Counted from the stretch's first letter, positions 46,256 to 55,933 are shown. The stretch is 64,000 nt of DNA from Sphingobacterium sp. UGAL515B_05 (GCF_033097525.1 NZ_CP109907.1:2170001-2234000); one strand, 5' to 3'. Notes: generated by a model not told the origin, from the letters alone. Numbers and translations: made by a program.

Positions 46256-47446
46256 CTAGTTAAGCTGGTCTAATGCCTGTTTTAAGTCGGCGATTAGATC
46301 ATCGGCATGTTCGATTCCAATAGAGATGCGCAACATCCCTAGCGTGATTCCGGAAGCTTCTTTCTGTTCCTTCGTATGATGACCGCCCCACATACTCGCG
46401 GGGTGTACAATAAGCGATTCGACCCCGCCCAAACTGGCCGCATTGATAAATATATGCAGCCCATTGATGAGTTTCTGCGCATTTAAAAATGCCTCCTCTT
46501 CGTCTTTACCGTTGACATCGATGCAAAGCATACCCGAGAAACCGTTCATTTGCTGGGTAGCGAGCTCATGTTGTGGGTGATTGGGTAATCCGGGATAACT
46601 GACTTTTTTGATTTTTGGATGTTGATCCAGAAATTCGGCCAGCTTTAGCGCATTTGTATTGATTTGTTTGACGCGTAGACTTAATGTTTTCAATCCCCGT
46701 AATAGTAACCAGGAATCAAGCGGTGCGAGTGATGCTCCCAAAGCAACGGATCGTTTCCATACGCTGGCGATATAGTCCTGCGTACCACAGACGATACCTG
46801 CAGTGAGGTCGCTGTGTCCGCCTAAATATTTCGTGGCGCTGTGGACAACGACGGTTATTCCAAAATCTGTCGGTGTCTGGTTGATAGGGGAGGCAAATGT
46901 ATTATCGACCATACTCTGAATCCCATGCTGTTTGGCGAGTTCACCGATCGCTTTTAGGTCTGTGATATGGAGATTTGGATTCGATGGGGTCTCTATATAA
47001 ATCAATTTGGTATTTGTTTGAATCGCCTTTTCAAAAGCTGAAACATCGGTTTGGTCCACAGCTGTCACTGTTATTCCATAATCCGTTAGGAACTCTTTAA
47101 AGAAAATAGCTGTTCCGGAATAATGTGCATGTTGGGCGACAATATGATCCCCCGATTTAACGATGGCCAATATGGCTGTACTGATGGCAGCCATGCCTGT
47201 TGCAAATACCAGTGCATCCTCCGTTTTTTCCAGTTTTGCTAGGATGGACGCTACCTGGCTATTCGTTGGATTACCATGGCGATGATAAAAATAAGGGTGT
47301 TTTGGTTCGGTAGCAGCTTTGATATATTCCGTTGGGTCAGGATCTGCAATGTAGGTGGATGTCTGATAGATTGGAGTAGTTACTGCAGATGTCTGGTTGA
47401 ATTGCTGTCCTTCATGGACGAGTATCGTTTCGGTATTGGTAGCCAT
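46256..47446 (-). CDS. Trans-sulfuration PLP enzyme (cystathionine gamma-synthase or gamma-lyase type)
   Basis: A 396-residue fold-type I PLP enzyme. The PLP-binding Lys is in VVHSATKYLGGHSDLTAGIV, and DNTFASPINQTP (Asp that contacts the pyridine nitrogen) is present. YHRHGNPTNSQVASILAKLE is the N-terminal family signature. Homologues catalyse gamma-replacement (MetB) or gamma/beta-elimination (MetC, Cgl). The sequence alone does not separate these. A leader of about 140 nt with a palindrome at 47589-47629 lies upstream. Confidence 0.9.
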   Translation of the reverse strand: MATNTETILVHEGQQFNQTSAVTTPIYQTSTYIADPDPTEYIKAATEPKHPYFYHRHGNPTNSQVASILAKLEKTEDALVFATGMAAISTAILAIVKSGDHIVAQHAHYSGTAIFFKEFLTDYGITVTAVDQTDVSAFEKAIQTNTKLIYIETPSNPNLHITDLKAIGELAKQHGIQSMVDNTFASPINQTPTDFGITVVVHSATKYLGGHSDLTAGIVCGTQDYIASVWKRSVALGASLAPLDSWLLLRGLKTLSLRVKQINTNALKLAEFLDQHPKIKKVSYPGLPNHPQHELATQQMNGFSGMLCIDVNGKDEEEAFLNAQKLINGLHIFINAASLGGVESLIVHPASMWGGHHTKEQKEASGITLGMLRISIGIEHADDLIADLKQALDQLN

Positions 47447-47588
47447 ACTAATAATATTGATTGATGCTTGTATCGCCTTAAGTATCTATAACTCGATCTT
47501 GTCGAATCTTTGATCGTAAGGAACCCTTAGCTCGTTTGAAAGCACTCTTGGTACTAACAGCTCGAAGAAGGTTTGTCTTGTATATCAA

Positions 47589-47629
47589 ATATAAATAAAA
47601 TCTACTCAATATGTAGATTTTATTTATAT
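47589..47629. repeat. 17-bp perfect inverted repeat downstream of mfd, upstream of the transsulfuration gene
   Basis: ATATAAATAAAATCTAC (47589-47605) is fully complementary to 47613-47629. It lies 18 nt past the mfd stop and could be its terminator. It also overlaps a TATATTTG box (47593-47586 on the minus strand) that could be the promoter element of the transsulfuration gene, so an operator is the alternative. Confidence 0.6.
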
Positions 47630-47647
47630 CGGATGCATCAATATGTC

Positions 47648-50600
47648 TTACAGCATTTCTTTCAGAAGACTCAACGCATAACCAATGGTATTCACATTGT
47701 TTAACGCTAAACGAAGCTGGCCTTTGACTTCTTTGAGGTTGCTGATCTCCGGATGGCTTTGCACAAAGGACAGTACACGGCCGAATTGATCAGATTCAAA
47801 GTAGCTCGACTTGGGGTTGTTGACAAAATAACCTTTCAGTGTATGCTTTTTATACGCTATTTTTTCGAATCCTATCGTTTTACCAAACCACTGTAAACGG
47901 AGTGTATTAAATAATTCAAATACTTCTCGTGGGATAGGGCCAAAGCGATCTTCAAGTTCTTTTTCAAAAGCTGCCAATTGCTGCTCATTCTCTAATTTAG
48001 AGAGCTCTGTATACAGATTATATCGTTCAGTGATATTGGTTACATATTCATCCGGGATCAATACCTCGAGGTCGGTGTCAATCTGTGTAAAGGAGACATA
48101 TTTGTGTTCCTTCTCATCAGCGAATACCGCTGAAAACTCATCCTCTTTCAGTTCCTGAATAGCTTCGTCCAAGATTTTGTGATACATTTCGAAACCGATC
48201 TCGGCAATAAAGCCCGATTGTTCGCCTCCCAAGAGGTTTCCTGATCCACGTATATCCAAATCGCGCATGGCAACGTTAAATCCAGAGCCCAGTTCCGAGA
48301 ATTCTTCTATCGCAGAAAGTCGTTTATAGGCTTCCGAAGTTAAAGTCGACAATGGCGGACTCAGTAAATAACAGAAAGCCTTTTTATTGGAGCGACCGAC
48401 CCGACCCCGCATTTGGTGCAGGTCACTCAGTCCGAACATATGTGCATGATTAATAATAATCGTATTTGCATTTGGAATATCAAGACCCGCTTCAATAATC
48501 GTAGTTGCAATTAAGACATCGAAATCGTGATTGATAAACTTGAGCATCACATCTTCGAGCTCATCACCCTCCAATTGGCCATGTGCAACACCGACCCGTG
48601 CTCCCGGAACCAGCTTGCGAATCAAATTACCCAGCTGTGGAAGATCTGCAACACGATTATGGATAAAGAATACCTGTCCACCACGATCAAGTTCGTAACT
48701 GACGGCCTCTCCAATCAGTGTTTCATTGAAAACGTGGAGTTCGGTCTGTACAGGCTGGCGGTTGGGCGGCGGAGTCGAGATGATACTCAGATCGCGGGCT
48801 CCCATCAATGAAAAGTGTAATGTTCTTGGAATTGGCGTTGCTGTCAATGTCAGCGAATCTACATTCGCACGCATGACTTTCAATTTTTCCTTTACAGCGA
48901 CCCCAAATTTTTGTTCCTCATCAATAATCATTAGACCAAGATCTTTGAATTTGACATCTTTGCTAACAAGGCGGTGTGTGCCGATGATAATGTCTATTTT
49001 TCCTTCAGCGAGCCTGGCTAAGGTATCTTTGATCTGTTTGCTCGTTTTGAAACGATTGATATAGTCGATCGTGCATGGAAGGCCCTTTAGACGCTCCGAA
49101 AATGTCCGGTAGTGCTGTAATGCAAGAATGGTCGTCGGTACCAGGACAGCAACTTGTTTACTGTCTGCTACAGCTTTGAAGGCTGCGCGGATGGCAACCT
49201 CCGTTTTTCCGAAGCCAACATCCCCACAGATCAATCGATCCATCGGATGTGGCGATTCCATATCCTTTTTTACATCGGCAGTAGCCTTTTCCTGATCGGG
49301 TGTATCCTCATAGATAAAGGAGGCCTCCAGTTCATTCTGTAAGTAGCTATCCGGTGAGAACGCATTTCCATGCTGAGCCTTTCTTTTGGCATAAAGCATG
49401 ATCAGGTCGCGCGCAATATCCTTGACTTTTTTCTTGGTCGTCTTTTTGAGTTTGTCCCAGGCGTCGGTGCCCAATTTATTCATTTTGGGAACAGTACCCT
49501 CTTTGCCGGAATATTTGGAAATGCGGTTTAAGGAGTTGATGTTTACATACAAAAGATCATTGTCCGCATAGATCAAGCGGATCATTTCCTGAGATTTACC
49601 GTTGACGTCCACTTTTTCCAAGCCACCGTAGCGGCCGACACCATGGTCAATGTGGGTAATGAAATCGCCCGGTTTAAGATCCCGTAAATCTTTGAGCGTA
49701 ATTGCCTGCGAACGCTCGTAAGCCTTCTTGCGTTTATATTTATAATAGCGGTCAAATATCTGATGATCCGTGTAACAGGCCAACTTTAAACTGTCGTCTC
49801 TAAAACCTTCGCGTAAAGCTTTATGAATTGGAATAAAGGTCGCTGATTTATCGAGATCTTCTAGAATCGTATAGATACGTTCGACCTGTTTGGTTGAATC
49901 TGAAAAGATCAGATTCTGGATCCGCTGGCCCTCATTCTCCTTGAAATTATGGATTAAGAGATTAAAATCCTTATTGAACGAAGGTTGCGGATGGATATCG
50001 AACTTGAGTGTTACTTCAGCTTTATAAAAGAACTGCTTGCCGAATTCGACGATCGGGAAATCAAAGAATAAGGCATTGAGGTTTTTCTCATCTGTAAACT
50101 CATGGGCTGGGTTATGCCATTCGGGATTATCCTTTTTTTGCTTATCTGTTAGCCCCGCCCATAACTTTTCCGCTTTTTTTAACCCATCTTTTACAATATC
50201 TAACGTAAATTGAGCGTCTTTGATCCAGATCGTAGCGTCCTGATCTACATATTCCAATAAGGAAATGTGTTGGGATGTTAGGAATTTCGCTTGGACATTC
50301 GGTACAATGGTTACTTTGTGGATTTTTTTGACAGACAGCTGGGACTCAATGTCAAATGTACGTATGCTTTCGATGTCATCGCCAAAGAATTCAATACGGT
50401 ATGGGAGGTCATTCGAAAAGGAAAAGATATCTACAATGCCACCGCGTATCGCAAATTGCCCAGGTTCATACACAAAGTCGACACGTTCGAAATCATATTC
50501 GATCAAGAATTCGTTGATGAAATCAATACTTAGAGCGGTGTTTTCTGTTATTTCCAACGTATTTTTATCCAGATCGTTGCGGTTGATCACTTTCTCAGCA

Positions 50601-50989
50601 ATAGCCTCCGGATAAGTCACAACCATTTTCGGTAATTCCGAAGTATGGTTGAGTGAACTTAACGTCTCCGCACGTTGCAATACATTGGCAGAGTCAGTTT
50701 GTGTAAAATCAAAAGCTTTGCGATAAGACGAAGGGAAAAAAAGAACCTGCTTATCCAACAGGCTTTCCAGATCACTTAAAAAATAAGAAGCGTCTTCATG
50801 AGTCGGTAAGATAAAGACCATTGGACGTTCCTGTAAGTTGTAAGAAGATACGGCTATGAACGCATCCGAAGATCCGATAAGCCCTTTCAGCTGAATCTTT
50901 GGGTTTTTGGATTGCATAGCCTTGGTAAGCGACTGGACGGATTCGCTTTGGCTGTATTTTTCTAATATTTCTTGAATTCCCACGAGCAA
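47648..50989 (-). CDS. mfd: Transcription-repair coupling factor Mfd
   Basis: A 1113-residue DNA translocase that removes stalled RNA polymerase and recruits UvrA. The UvrB-like N-terminal part has RGGIVDIFSF. The RNA-polymerase-interacting domain starts near DLKPGDFITHIDHGVGRYGGLEKV. The translocase has Walker A GDVGFGKTEVA (about 587), Walker B IIDEEQKFGV, TATPIPRTLHFSLMG and GRVGRS. The C-terminal TRCF domain is complete. The start appears to be TTG at 50989; a GTG two codons later is an alternative. Confidence 0.97.
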   Translation of the reverse strand: MLVGIQEILEKYSQSESVQSLTKAMQSKNPKIQLKGLIGSSDAFIAVSSYNLQERPMVFILPTHEDASYFLSDLESLLDKQVLFFPSSYRKAFDFTQTDSANVLQRAETLSSLNHTSELPKMVVTYPEAIAEKVINRNDLDKNTLEITENTALSIDFINEFLIEYDFERVDFVYEPGQFAIRGGIVDIFSFSNDLPYRIEFFGDDIESIRTFDIESQLSVKKIHKVTIVPNVQAKFLTSQHISLLEYVDQDATIWIKDAQFTLDIVKDGLKKAEKLWAGLTDKQKKDNPEWHNPAHEFTDEKNLNALFFDFPIVEFGKQFFYKAEVTLKFDIHPQPSFNKDFNLLIHNFKENEGQRIQNLIFSDSTKQVERIYTILEDLDKSATFIPIHKALREGFRDDSLKLACYTDHQIFDRYYKYKRKKAYERSQAITLKDLRDLKPGDFITHIDHGVGRYGGLEKVDVNGKSQEMIRLIYADNDLLYVNINSLNRISKYSGKEGTVPKMNKLGTDAWDKLKKTTKKKVKDIARDLIMLYAKRKAQHGNAFSPDSYLQNELEASFIYEDTPDQEKATADVKKDMESPHPMDRLICGDVGFGKTEVAIRAAFKAVADSKQVAVLVPTTILALQHYRTFSERLKGLPCTIDYINRFKTSKQIKDTLARLAEGKIDIIIGTHRLVSKDVKFKDLGLMIIDEEQKFGVAVKEKLKVMRANVDSLTLTATPIPRTLHFSLMGARDLSIISTPPPNRQPVQTELHVFNETLIGEAVSYELDRGGQVFFIHNRVADLPQLGNLIRKLVPGARVGVAHGQLEGDELEDVMLKFINHDFDVLIATTIIEAGLDIPNANTIIINHAHMFGLSDLHQMRGRVGRSNKKAFCYLLSPPLSTLTSEAYKRLSAIEEFSELGSGFNVAMRDLDIRGSGNLLGGEQSGFIAEIGFEMYHKILDEAIQELKEDEFSAVFADEKEHKYVSFTQIDTDLEVLIPDEYVTNITERYNLYTELSKLENEQQLAAFEKELEDRFGPIPREVFELFNTLRLQWFGKTIGFEKIAYKKHTLKGYFVNNPKSSYFESDQFGRVLSFVQSHPEISNLKEVKGQLRLALNNVNTIGYALSLLKEML

Positions 50990-51140
50990 AAATTTCGAAT
51001 AATTGCGAATTTAACGAAATAGTATCAAGTATTAGGTATGATGTACTAAATTTTTTGGTAAAAAAATGGCTGAATCCCTCGTTAAGAAGGCATGACTTTA
51101 GCAAGCTCAAAAGCTATAACAGATTGATCTGTGCAGGACT

Positions 51141-51272
51141 TTATTTCGCGAGGTAAAAGGTGTAGGCAAAAGCGAGCAACACCAACAATGTGGCCAAGTA
51201 AATTAATTTATATTGCTCGTAAGCTGTAACATGAAAGGATCCAATTTTAACGCGGTTTTTGCTATTTCTCAT
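51141..51272 (-). CDS. Small single-pass membrane protein, 43 residues
   Basis: Too short for most gene finders. The ATG at 51272 lies 2 nt after the stop of the preceding gene. Translation gives 43 residues: a basic N-terminal segment (MRNSKNRVKIGSF), then a membrane helix of about 20 residues (LIYLATLLVLLAFAYTFYLA) ending in Lys. The positive-inside rule places the N-terminus in the cytoplasm. The tight spacing and clean frame support a real gene; the function is unknown. Confidence 0.6.
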   Translation of the reverse strand: MRNSKNRVKIGSFHVTAYEQYKLIYLATLLVLLAFAYTFYLAK

Positions 51273-51274
51273 GA

Positions 51275-51859
51275 CTAATTTAGGTCGAGGTCAATCTTCT
51301 GTTCACTAATATAGCTTTTAAGTGTTGTATTACCAAAAGCATCCAGTGTATTTTGAAAATCTTCCCGGTAGTCAAACTGAAAGTCCTCATGAAGTTTACT
51401 GTATTTACCCACCGCATGCTTTATACGCCCTGTTATATATTTATGCAATTTGTGGGCGGCAGACTGATAAGAGGAGTCGAAAAGTCTGTCGTAATCAGCA
51501 ATGGTTCTCTTCAGGATATAGCATCTAAATTCTACTTCACTGATTTTGTCCTTGGTGACTTTTTCGTGTTCATTCACTAAACCGCTTGCTTGTTTCACCA
51601 GCTTGCTAAGTGCAATAAAGTGACTGTGTTGTGGCGTATTGCCAATTTGACTTAAACCAATATCGAACAATTGTGCCAGTTGCTTTCGTAGTTTTTCAAT
51701 ACGTTCCTCTAAATCGTCTGCATTTTCAAGTAATTGGAAATGCAATTGTTTGATCAGCATTTTGTCCTTGCTTATCAGGCGTACAAGGAGTTTGTCTTTT
51801 TCCTTCTGCGGTAGGTCAAGGACAGCTTTCTTTAATTCGGCATCTTGATGTAAGGACAT
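51275..51859 (-). CDS. Coiled-coil protein of unknown function
   Basis: I chose the ATG at 51859 (MSLHQDAELKKAVLDLPQKEKDKLL), giving 194 residues; in-frame upstream codons would add 28 residues of unlike composition. The protein is mostly alpha-helical and charged. A coiled-coil stretch is at about 35-70 (ENADDLEERIEKLRKQLAQLFD), and a conserved-looking second half is rich in Lys, Tyr and Asp. No signal or membrane span is seen. It is followed 2 nt later by the 43-residue membrane protein gene. Confidence 0.8.
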   Translation of the reverse strand: MSLHQDAELKKAVLDLPQKEKDKLLVRLISKDKMLIKQLHFQLLENADDLEERIEKLRKQLAQLFDIGLSQIGNTPQHSHFIALSKLVKQASGLVNEHEKVTKDKISEVEFRCYILKRTIADYDRLFDSSYQSAAHKLHKYITGRIKHAVGKYSKLHEDFQFDYREDFQNTLDAFGNTTLKSYISEQKIDLDLN

Positions 51860-51997
51860 AATCTGTGTTTTTAGTGTAAAAAGAGTTGTTGAGCGAAAAG
51901 TCAGGCACACTTTCAGCGTGCCTGAATAAATTCCTCGTTTCATAAGCCGGAATTGAAGCAGGCAATAGCTGCCGCCCCTATTTACGGCTGTTTGCTA

Positions 51998-53290
51998 TTA
52001 ATACAATATTCTGAACTTAATCGTATTGTCGATCTGTTTGAGTTGTTTCAATAGATCTTTATCATATTCACCTTGTATATCGGTTACCGCATAGCCGATG
52101 TCACTTTTGGTCATTAGAAATTGGGCAACAATATTGATGTTATTTTGGGCATAGACCTTATTGATCTGCGCCATAATTCCGGGAACGTTTTGGTGGATAT
52201 GCAGTAATCTCGTTACCTGTTTTACTTTTGGTAAAATCAGATTTGGGAAGTTGCGACTTAAATAAGTATCACCATTGTTGATAAAATCGGCCATCCGCCG
52301 AGGTATAAACTCGGAATTTTTCTTTTTATTTTTCTTATCATCGAAAACGACAATACCTTTAGCATTGCAGATATCCTTATTGATATGCCCTCTGATATCA
52401 CCCAAATATCCAATCGTTTTTAATTTGTCAGCATGTTGGAGTTGCTCATCACTGATATCGATATTGTCCCCCAATAGAAGCATCCCTACATCTTTCGCAT
52501 ACTTTTCTTCGAACGTATCTTTTGTGCGGATTGAAAAACCGTCTCTTTTTAGGATATGAGCCGCTATTTCTGGTACATCACCCACGATCAAACAAAGGAT
52601 ACGGTTTTTAGGATAGGATATTGCACGGGGCAGATCATTTACATATAAGAACTCATCAAAACTAGGTGTGATGAAGTCTGCTTTCTCAGTGACACTTTTA
52701 CGTTGGATATTCTCTGTAAATGCAAAGAATTTTTCAATCAATCCCGATTCTTTCAGTTGAAAATCTGAATAACCGTCGCCAATGCCAAATAGTCTACCTT
52801 CAATATTCAACTGTTTTAATAATTGCACTTTTCCACCTTCATTTGATAATGGATTCTCTTCATCAAAACCGATGATATTACCTTCTTCATCAAATCTGAA
52901 TGTATTGGCATAGATATTTTCAGTCTTGATATGATACGGTGTCACAACAGGAGTAATAAACTCCTTAAAACCTCCTGAAACAATCCATGCGGTGTCGGCG
53001 TGTTTCTTGAAGAATTCACGATTTCGGGAAAAAGAGGTTGAAACCTTTTTCTTAAGATGTGAAACTAGTTTATCCAGATGAGATTTATTGGCATTTAAGA
53101 GTTTTACGCGACCAGCCAATGCTTCGCGAAAGGATAGTTTACCCTCCATGGCAAGATTGGTGTACCGCTCAATTTCGTGGTAGATAGCCTCTCGGTCCGG
53201 ATGGTTCTCAAGGGAGATTCGTGCAAGTTCATCAAGTGCCTCTACTTGCGTAAATGTACTATCAAAATCAATGATGTAATAGTTTTTCAT
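51998..53290 (-). CDS. SerB-like phosphatase fused to a shortened SerA-like region with ACT domain
   Basis: The ATG at 53290 (MKNYYIIDFDSTFT) gives 430 residues; an upstream in-frame start adds 11. Residues about 1-215 are a HAD phosphoserine-phosphatase-like domain: DFDST, WIVSGGFKEF and IGDGYSDFQL are all intact. Residues about 220-350 resemble the N-terminal substrate and hinge region of phosphoglycerate dehydrogenase, but the GxGxxG NAD motif and catalytic Arg-Glu-His are missing. Residues about 355-430 are an ACT domain like the serine-binding one of SerA (RLLHIHQNVPGIMAQINKV). It probably makes serine from phosphoserine, perhaps with serine feedback on the ACT part. Confidence 0.85.
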   Translation of the reverse strand: MKNYYIIDFDSTFTQVEALDELARISLENHPDREAIYHEIERYTNLAMEGKLSFREALAGRVKLLNANKSHLDKLVSHLKKKVSTSFSRNREFFKKHADTAWIVSGGFKEFITPVVTPYHIKTENIYANTFRFDEEGNIIGFDEENPLSNEGGKVQLLKQLNIEGRLFGIGDGYSDFQLKESGLIEKFFAFTENIQRKSVTEKADFITPSFDEFLYVNDLPRAISYPKNRILCLIVGDVPEIAAHILKRDGFSIRTKDTFEEKYAKDVGMLLLGDNIDISDEQLQHADKLKTIGYLGDIRGHINKDICNAKGIVVFDDKKNKKKNSEFIPRRMADFINNGDTYLSRNFPNLILPKVKQVTRLLHIHQNVPGIMAQINKVYAQNNINIVAQFLMTKSDIGYAVTDIQGEYDKDLLKQLKQIDNTIKFRILY

Positions 53291-53486
53291 CTTATTCTTT
53301 TTTATGAAACTATCATGAGTCATACATCTGAATGCTGCTTACTGGTACAAGGTCTGTTTCTTCCACTTCTTCTTCCAAACATATATTGATTAGAGGAGAC
53401 GAAACTAGCCTCGGGATCGAGCTTTATTTAAGGATTGAAGTTACTCACGATGAGATCAAGGTTTGGTTGTTAATTATGTTATAGTT

Positions 53487-54458
53487 TTACTGTTTGTTAT
53501 ATAAGTCTGCAATTTCTTTTAATGTTTGTTCCAAAGGCCGATAACTGTGGTTTAGAAGTCCCTGGATTTTAGCGTTGGAATACTGTAATTTGGCACTTGA
53601 CGCTGCCGCTGTTTCCTTCGTTAATGTCGCGTCTGATTTTTTAAATACAGCAAGCATACTTGAAACTGTGGAAGCAATTTGGAGTAAGGTCTCAGAAACT
53701 TCAATTTTGGGTTCAGGCCTATTCATTAATACACTTGCTACGCTCAGCAGATCCTTGTTGCTTATATTGAGATGATTGATGATATAGCGCTCAGCCGTGA
53801 TATCATCTCTTTCCATCAATTGAATCATGATCGCAGCAACATCTTCAACGTCAACAACGCCAACACTTCCTTTCGGGTAAAATCGTAGACCTTTATTGAT
53901 CATCGAAAAAATAGCGCCAGAGCCTTTATCGTTTGCAGCAGCACCTAAAATTACCGAGGGGTTGACAATAATTGCACTTAAGCCTTCGGTAATACCCCGC
54001 CAAACCTCCATCTCTGCCTGATATTTTGAAAGCGAATAATTGGATGTTAGTGAATTGTGTTCCCAATGGTCTTTCTCGGATACCGGCAGGTTTTCTCTAT
54101 TTGTTCCTAAGGCTGCGATCGAACTGACATGGAGCAGGCGAATACCTTTTTCAAGGCAAAGATTGACCACATTTGTCGTCCCTTCCACGTTCACTTTAAA
54201 GAGTGCCTTAGCGTCTTTCTTTTGGTAGGAAACCAATGCTGCACAATGGAATACTTTAGTAACACCTTCAAGAGCATCTTCTAGTTCAAAATAGTTGTTG
54301 ATATCAGCGTCGATCCATTGAACCAACGAAGAAGATAACAACGAGGCCGGAATAGTCGATTGAGCTCTTTTTATGGCAATGACGTCAATTCCTTGGTCTA
54401 TCAACTGTCTGATTAGTGTAGACCCTAAAAAACCTGTTCCTCCAGTTATTAATATCAC
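53487..54458 (-). CDS. NAD-dependent epimerase/dehydratase (dihydroflavonol-reductase-like)
   Basis: A 323-residue extended short-chain dehydrogenase. ILITGGTGFLGSTLIRQL is the NAD(P) motif, and the catalytic YSLSKYQAE is present. HVSSIAALGTNRENLPVSE matches the dihydroflavonol-4-reductase-like group (CC3-type). The C-terminal substrate part is variable, so the substrate cannot be named. It is divergent from the arginase-fold gene, with 190 nt between them that hold no clear element. Confidence 0.9.
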   Translation of the reverse strand: MILITGGTGFLGSTLIRQLIDQGIDVIAIKRAQSTIPASLLSSSLVQWIDADINNYFELEDALEGVTKVFHCAALVSYQKKDAKALFKVNVEGTTNVVNLCLEKGIRLLHVSSIAALGTNRENLPVSEKDHWEHNSLTSNYSLSKYQAEMEVWRGITEGLSAIIVNPSVILGAAANDKGSGAIFSMINKGLRFYPKGSVGVVDVEDVAAIMIQLMERDDITAERYIINHLNISNKDLLSVASVLMNRPEPKIEVSETLLQIASTVSSMLAVFKKSDATLTKETAAASSAKLQYSNAKIQGLLNHSYRPLEQTLKEIADLYNKQ

Positions 54459-54648
54459 TTGATAAAGATACTGTTAAAAATAATGTTTTCAAAAGTTAGT
54501 TAATAAATGGATATTTGTGTGAATTGCATCCTGAAAAAACTTCATGTTTTCGGTGGTACCAAACGCTATCGAAGCTAAGGAAGCTTTTTTCTGTCCAATT
54601 AAAACAGGCATTTTCAGAAAAAATAAGAGATTTTACAAATTATAGCTT

Positions 54649-55836
54649 ATGTCATCACTGTCCGTATTCTTTAGCCCCATTTCAATTACAGGTTTTGCAC
54701 CAGAACATGGGTTCTTGAGTTCTCAACTAGGAAACGTTATTCAAGCCTATGAAACAGATTTTCCGAGCTGGGAAGCGGATAAACAGCCTCAATTGGCTAT
54801 TGTCGGTGTGGAGGAAGATCGTGCATCCATAAATAATAATGGGACAGATAAAGCGCCAGATGCTGTGCGTAAGCATCTCTATGCACTATATCAGGGCGAT
54901 TATAAGATGAATATCGTTGATTTGGGAAATATCAAAGCAGGTAATACAATTCAAGATACCTATATCGCTTTAAAATCTGTCGTAGAGGAACTGATCAAAG
55001 AAAATATTCTTCCGATTATCATTGGCGGTGGGCAGGACCTGACCTATGCACAATATTTAGGGTATCAAAATTTAGAACGAAAAATAGAGCTAGCGATTAT
55101 AGATGCACGTTTTGACCTTGATCAGGAAAATGCTGACAATGTAAGCTTGACATCTCGCTCTTATGTGAATCATATCATCTTGCATCAGCCAGACTATCTG
55201 TTCAATTTAAATGCAATAGCTTATCAAACGTATCTTGTAAGTAAAGAGTCTATCAATATGTATGATAAACTATTTTTTAATGCGACACGAGTCGGTATGA
55301 TTGCCGGTAAAATGGACCAATCAGAGCCTTTGATCCGAGCTGCAGATTTAATTAGTTTTGATATCGGAGCCATTCGAGCGTCTGAAGCACCCGGAAATGC
55401 CAATGCAATGCCCAATGGCTTATTTGGCGATGAAGCTTGTCAACTTGCCCGTTACGCCGGGATGTCGGATAAATGCTCTTCCATCGGTTTTTATGAATTC
55501 AATCCAACATTTGATCCGATGGAGCAGACGGCTATGCTGGTCTCCCAAATGATCTGGTGCTTTATTGATGGTTACTATAACCGTAAACAAGATACGCCGC
55601 TGTACCCCAAATCATCTTATATCATTTATCGCACGACACTGGAAAATGAAGAGCATGAATTGGTCTTTGTGAAAAGTAAAAAATCAGACCGCTGGTGGAT
55701 TCAAGTGCCTTATTTTGGATCTAAATCAGTCAATGAGCGCTATTATCTCGTGCCTTGCCGTTATGAAGATTACCAATTGGCTGTTTCAGGTGAAATGCCT
55801 GATCTATGGTGGAAAACACACCAAAAGTTACAATAA
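54649..55836 (+). CDS. Arginase-fold protein lacking metal ligands
   Basis: A 395-residue protein of the arginase/agmatinase/formimidoylglutamase family. The family landmarks are recognisable but altered: the first ligand motif GGGHD reads IIIGGGQDLTYAQ (His to Gln), the second DAHxD reads IIDARFDLD (His to Arg), and the third S-x-D-x-D-x-x-D reads SFDIGAIRASEAPG (two of three Asp lost). It therefore cannot hold the usual dinuclear manganese site. The C-terminal 100 residues (VKSKKSDRWWIQVPY) are an extension rich in aromatics. It is probably a binding or regulatory protein. Confidence 0.8.
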   Translation: MSSLSVFFSPISITGFAPEHGFLSSQLGNVIQAYETDFPSWEADKQPQLAIVGVEEDRASINNNGTDKAPDAVRKHLYALYQGDYKMNIVDLGNIKAGNTIQDTYIALKSVVEELIKENILPIIIGGGQDLTYAQYLGYQNLERKIELAIIDARFDLDQENADNVSLTSRSYVNHIILHQPDYLFNLNAIAYQTYLVSKESINMYDKLFFNATRVGMIAGKMDQSEPLIRAADLISFDIGAIRASEAPGNANAMPNGLFGDEACQLARYAGMSDKCSSIGFYEFNPTFDPMEQTAMLVSQMIWCFIDGYYNRKQDTPLYPKSSYIIYRTTLENEEHELVFVKSKKSDRWWIQVPYFGSKSVNERYYLVPCRYEDYQLAVSGEMPDLWWKTHQKLQ

Positions 55837-55907
55837 TGTACCAGTAAGCCGGACATTGGTATTACACCTTATCATAAAGAAGTGTATAATATACCAAGCA
55901 AACTAAT

Positions 55908-55933
55908 AACAGATTGGTTTTATCTGTTTTTTT
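55908..55933 (+). terminator. Terminator after the arginase-fold gene
   Basis: AACAGAT (55908-55914) pairs with ATCTGTT (55922-55928) and is followed by a T-run. The rest of the gap up to 56040 shows nothing else. Confidence 0.6.

Noticed and set aside
47447..47588. A possible SAM riboswitch before the transsulfuration gene
   Set aside because: None of the conserved core segments of known SAM riboswitches was seen; only small generic hairpins.
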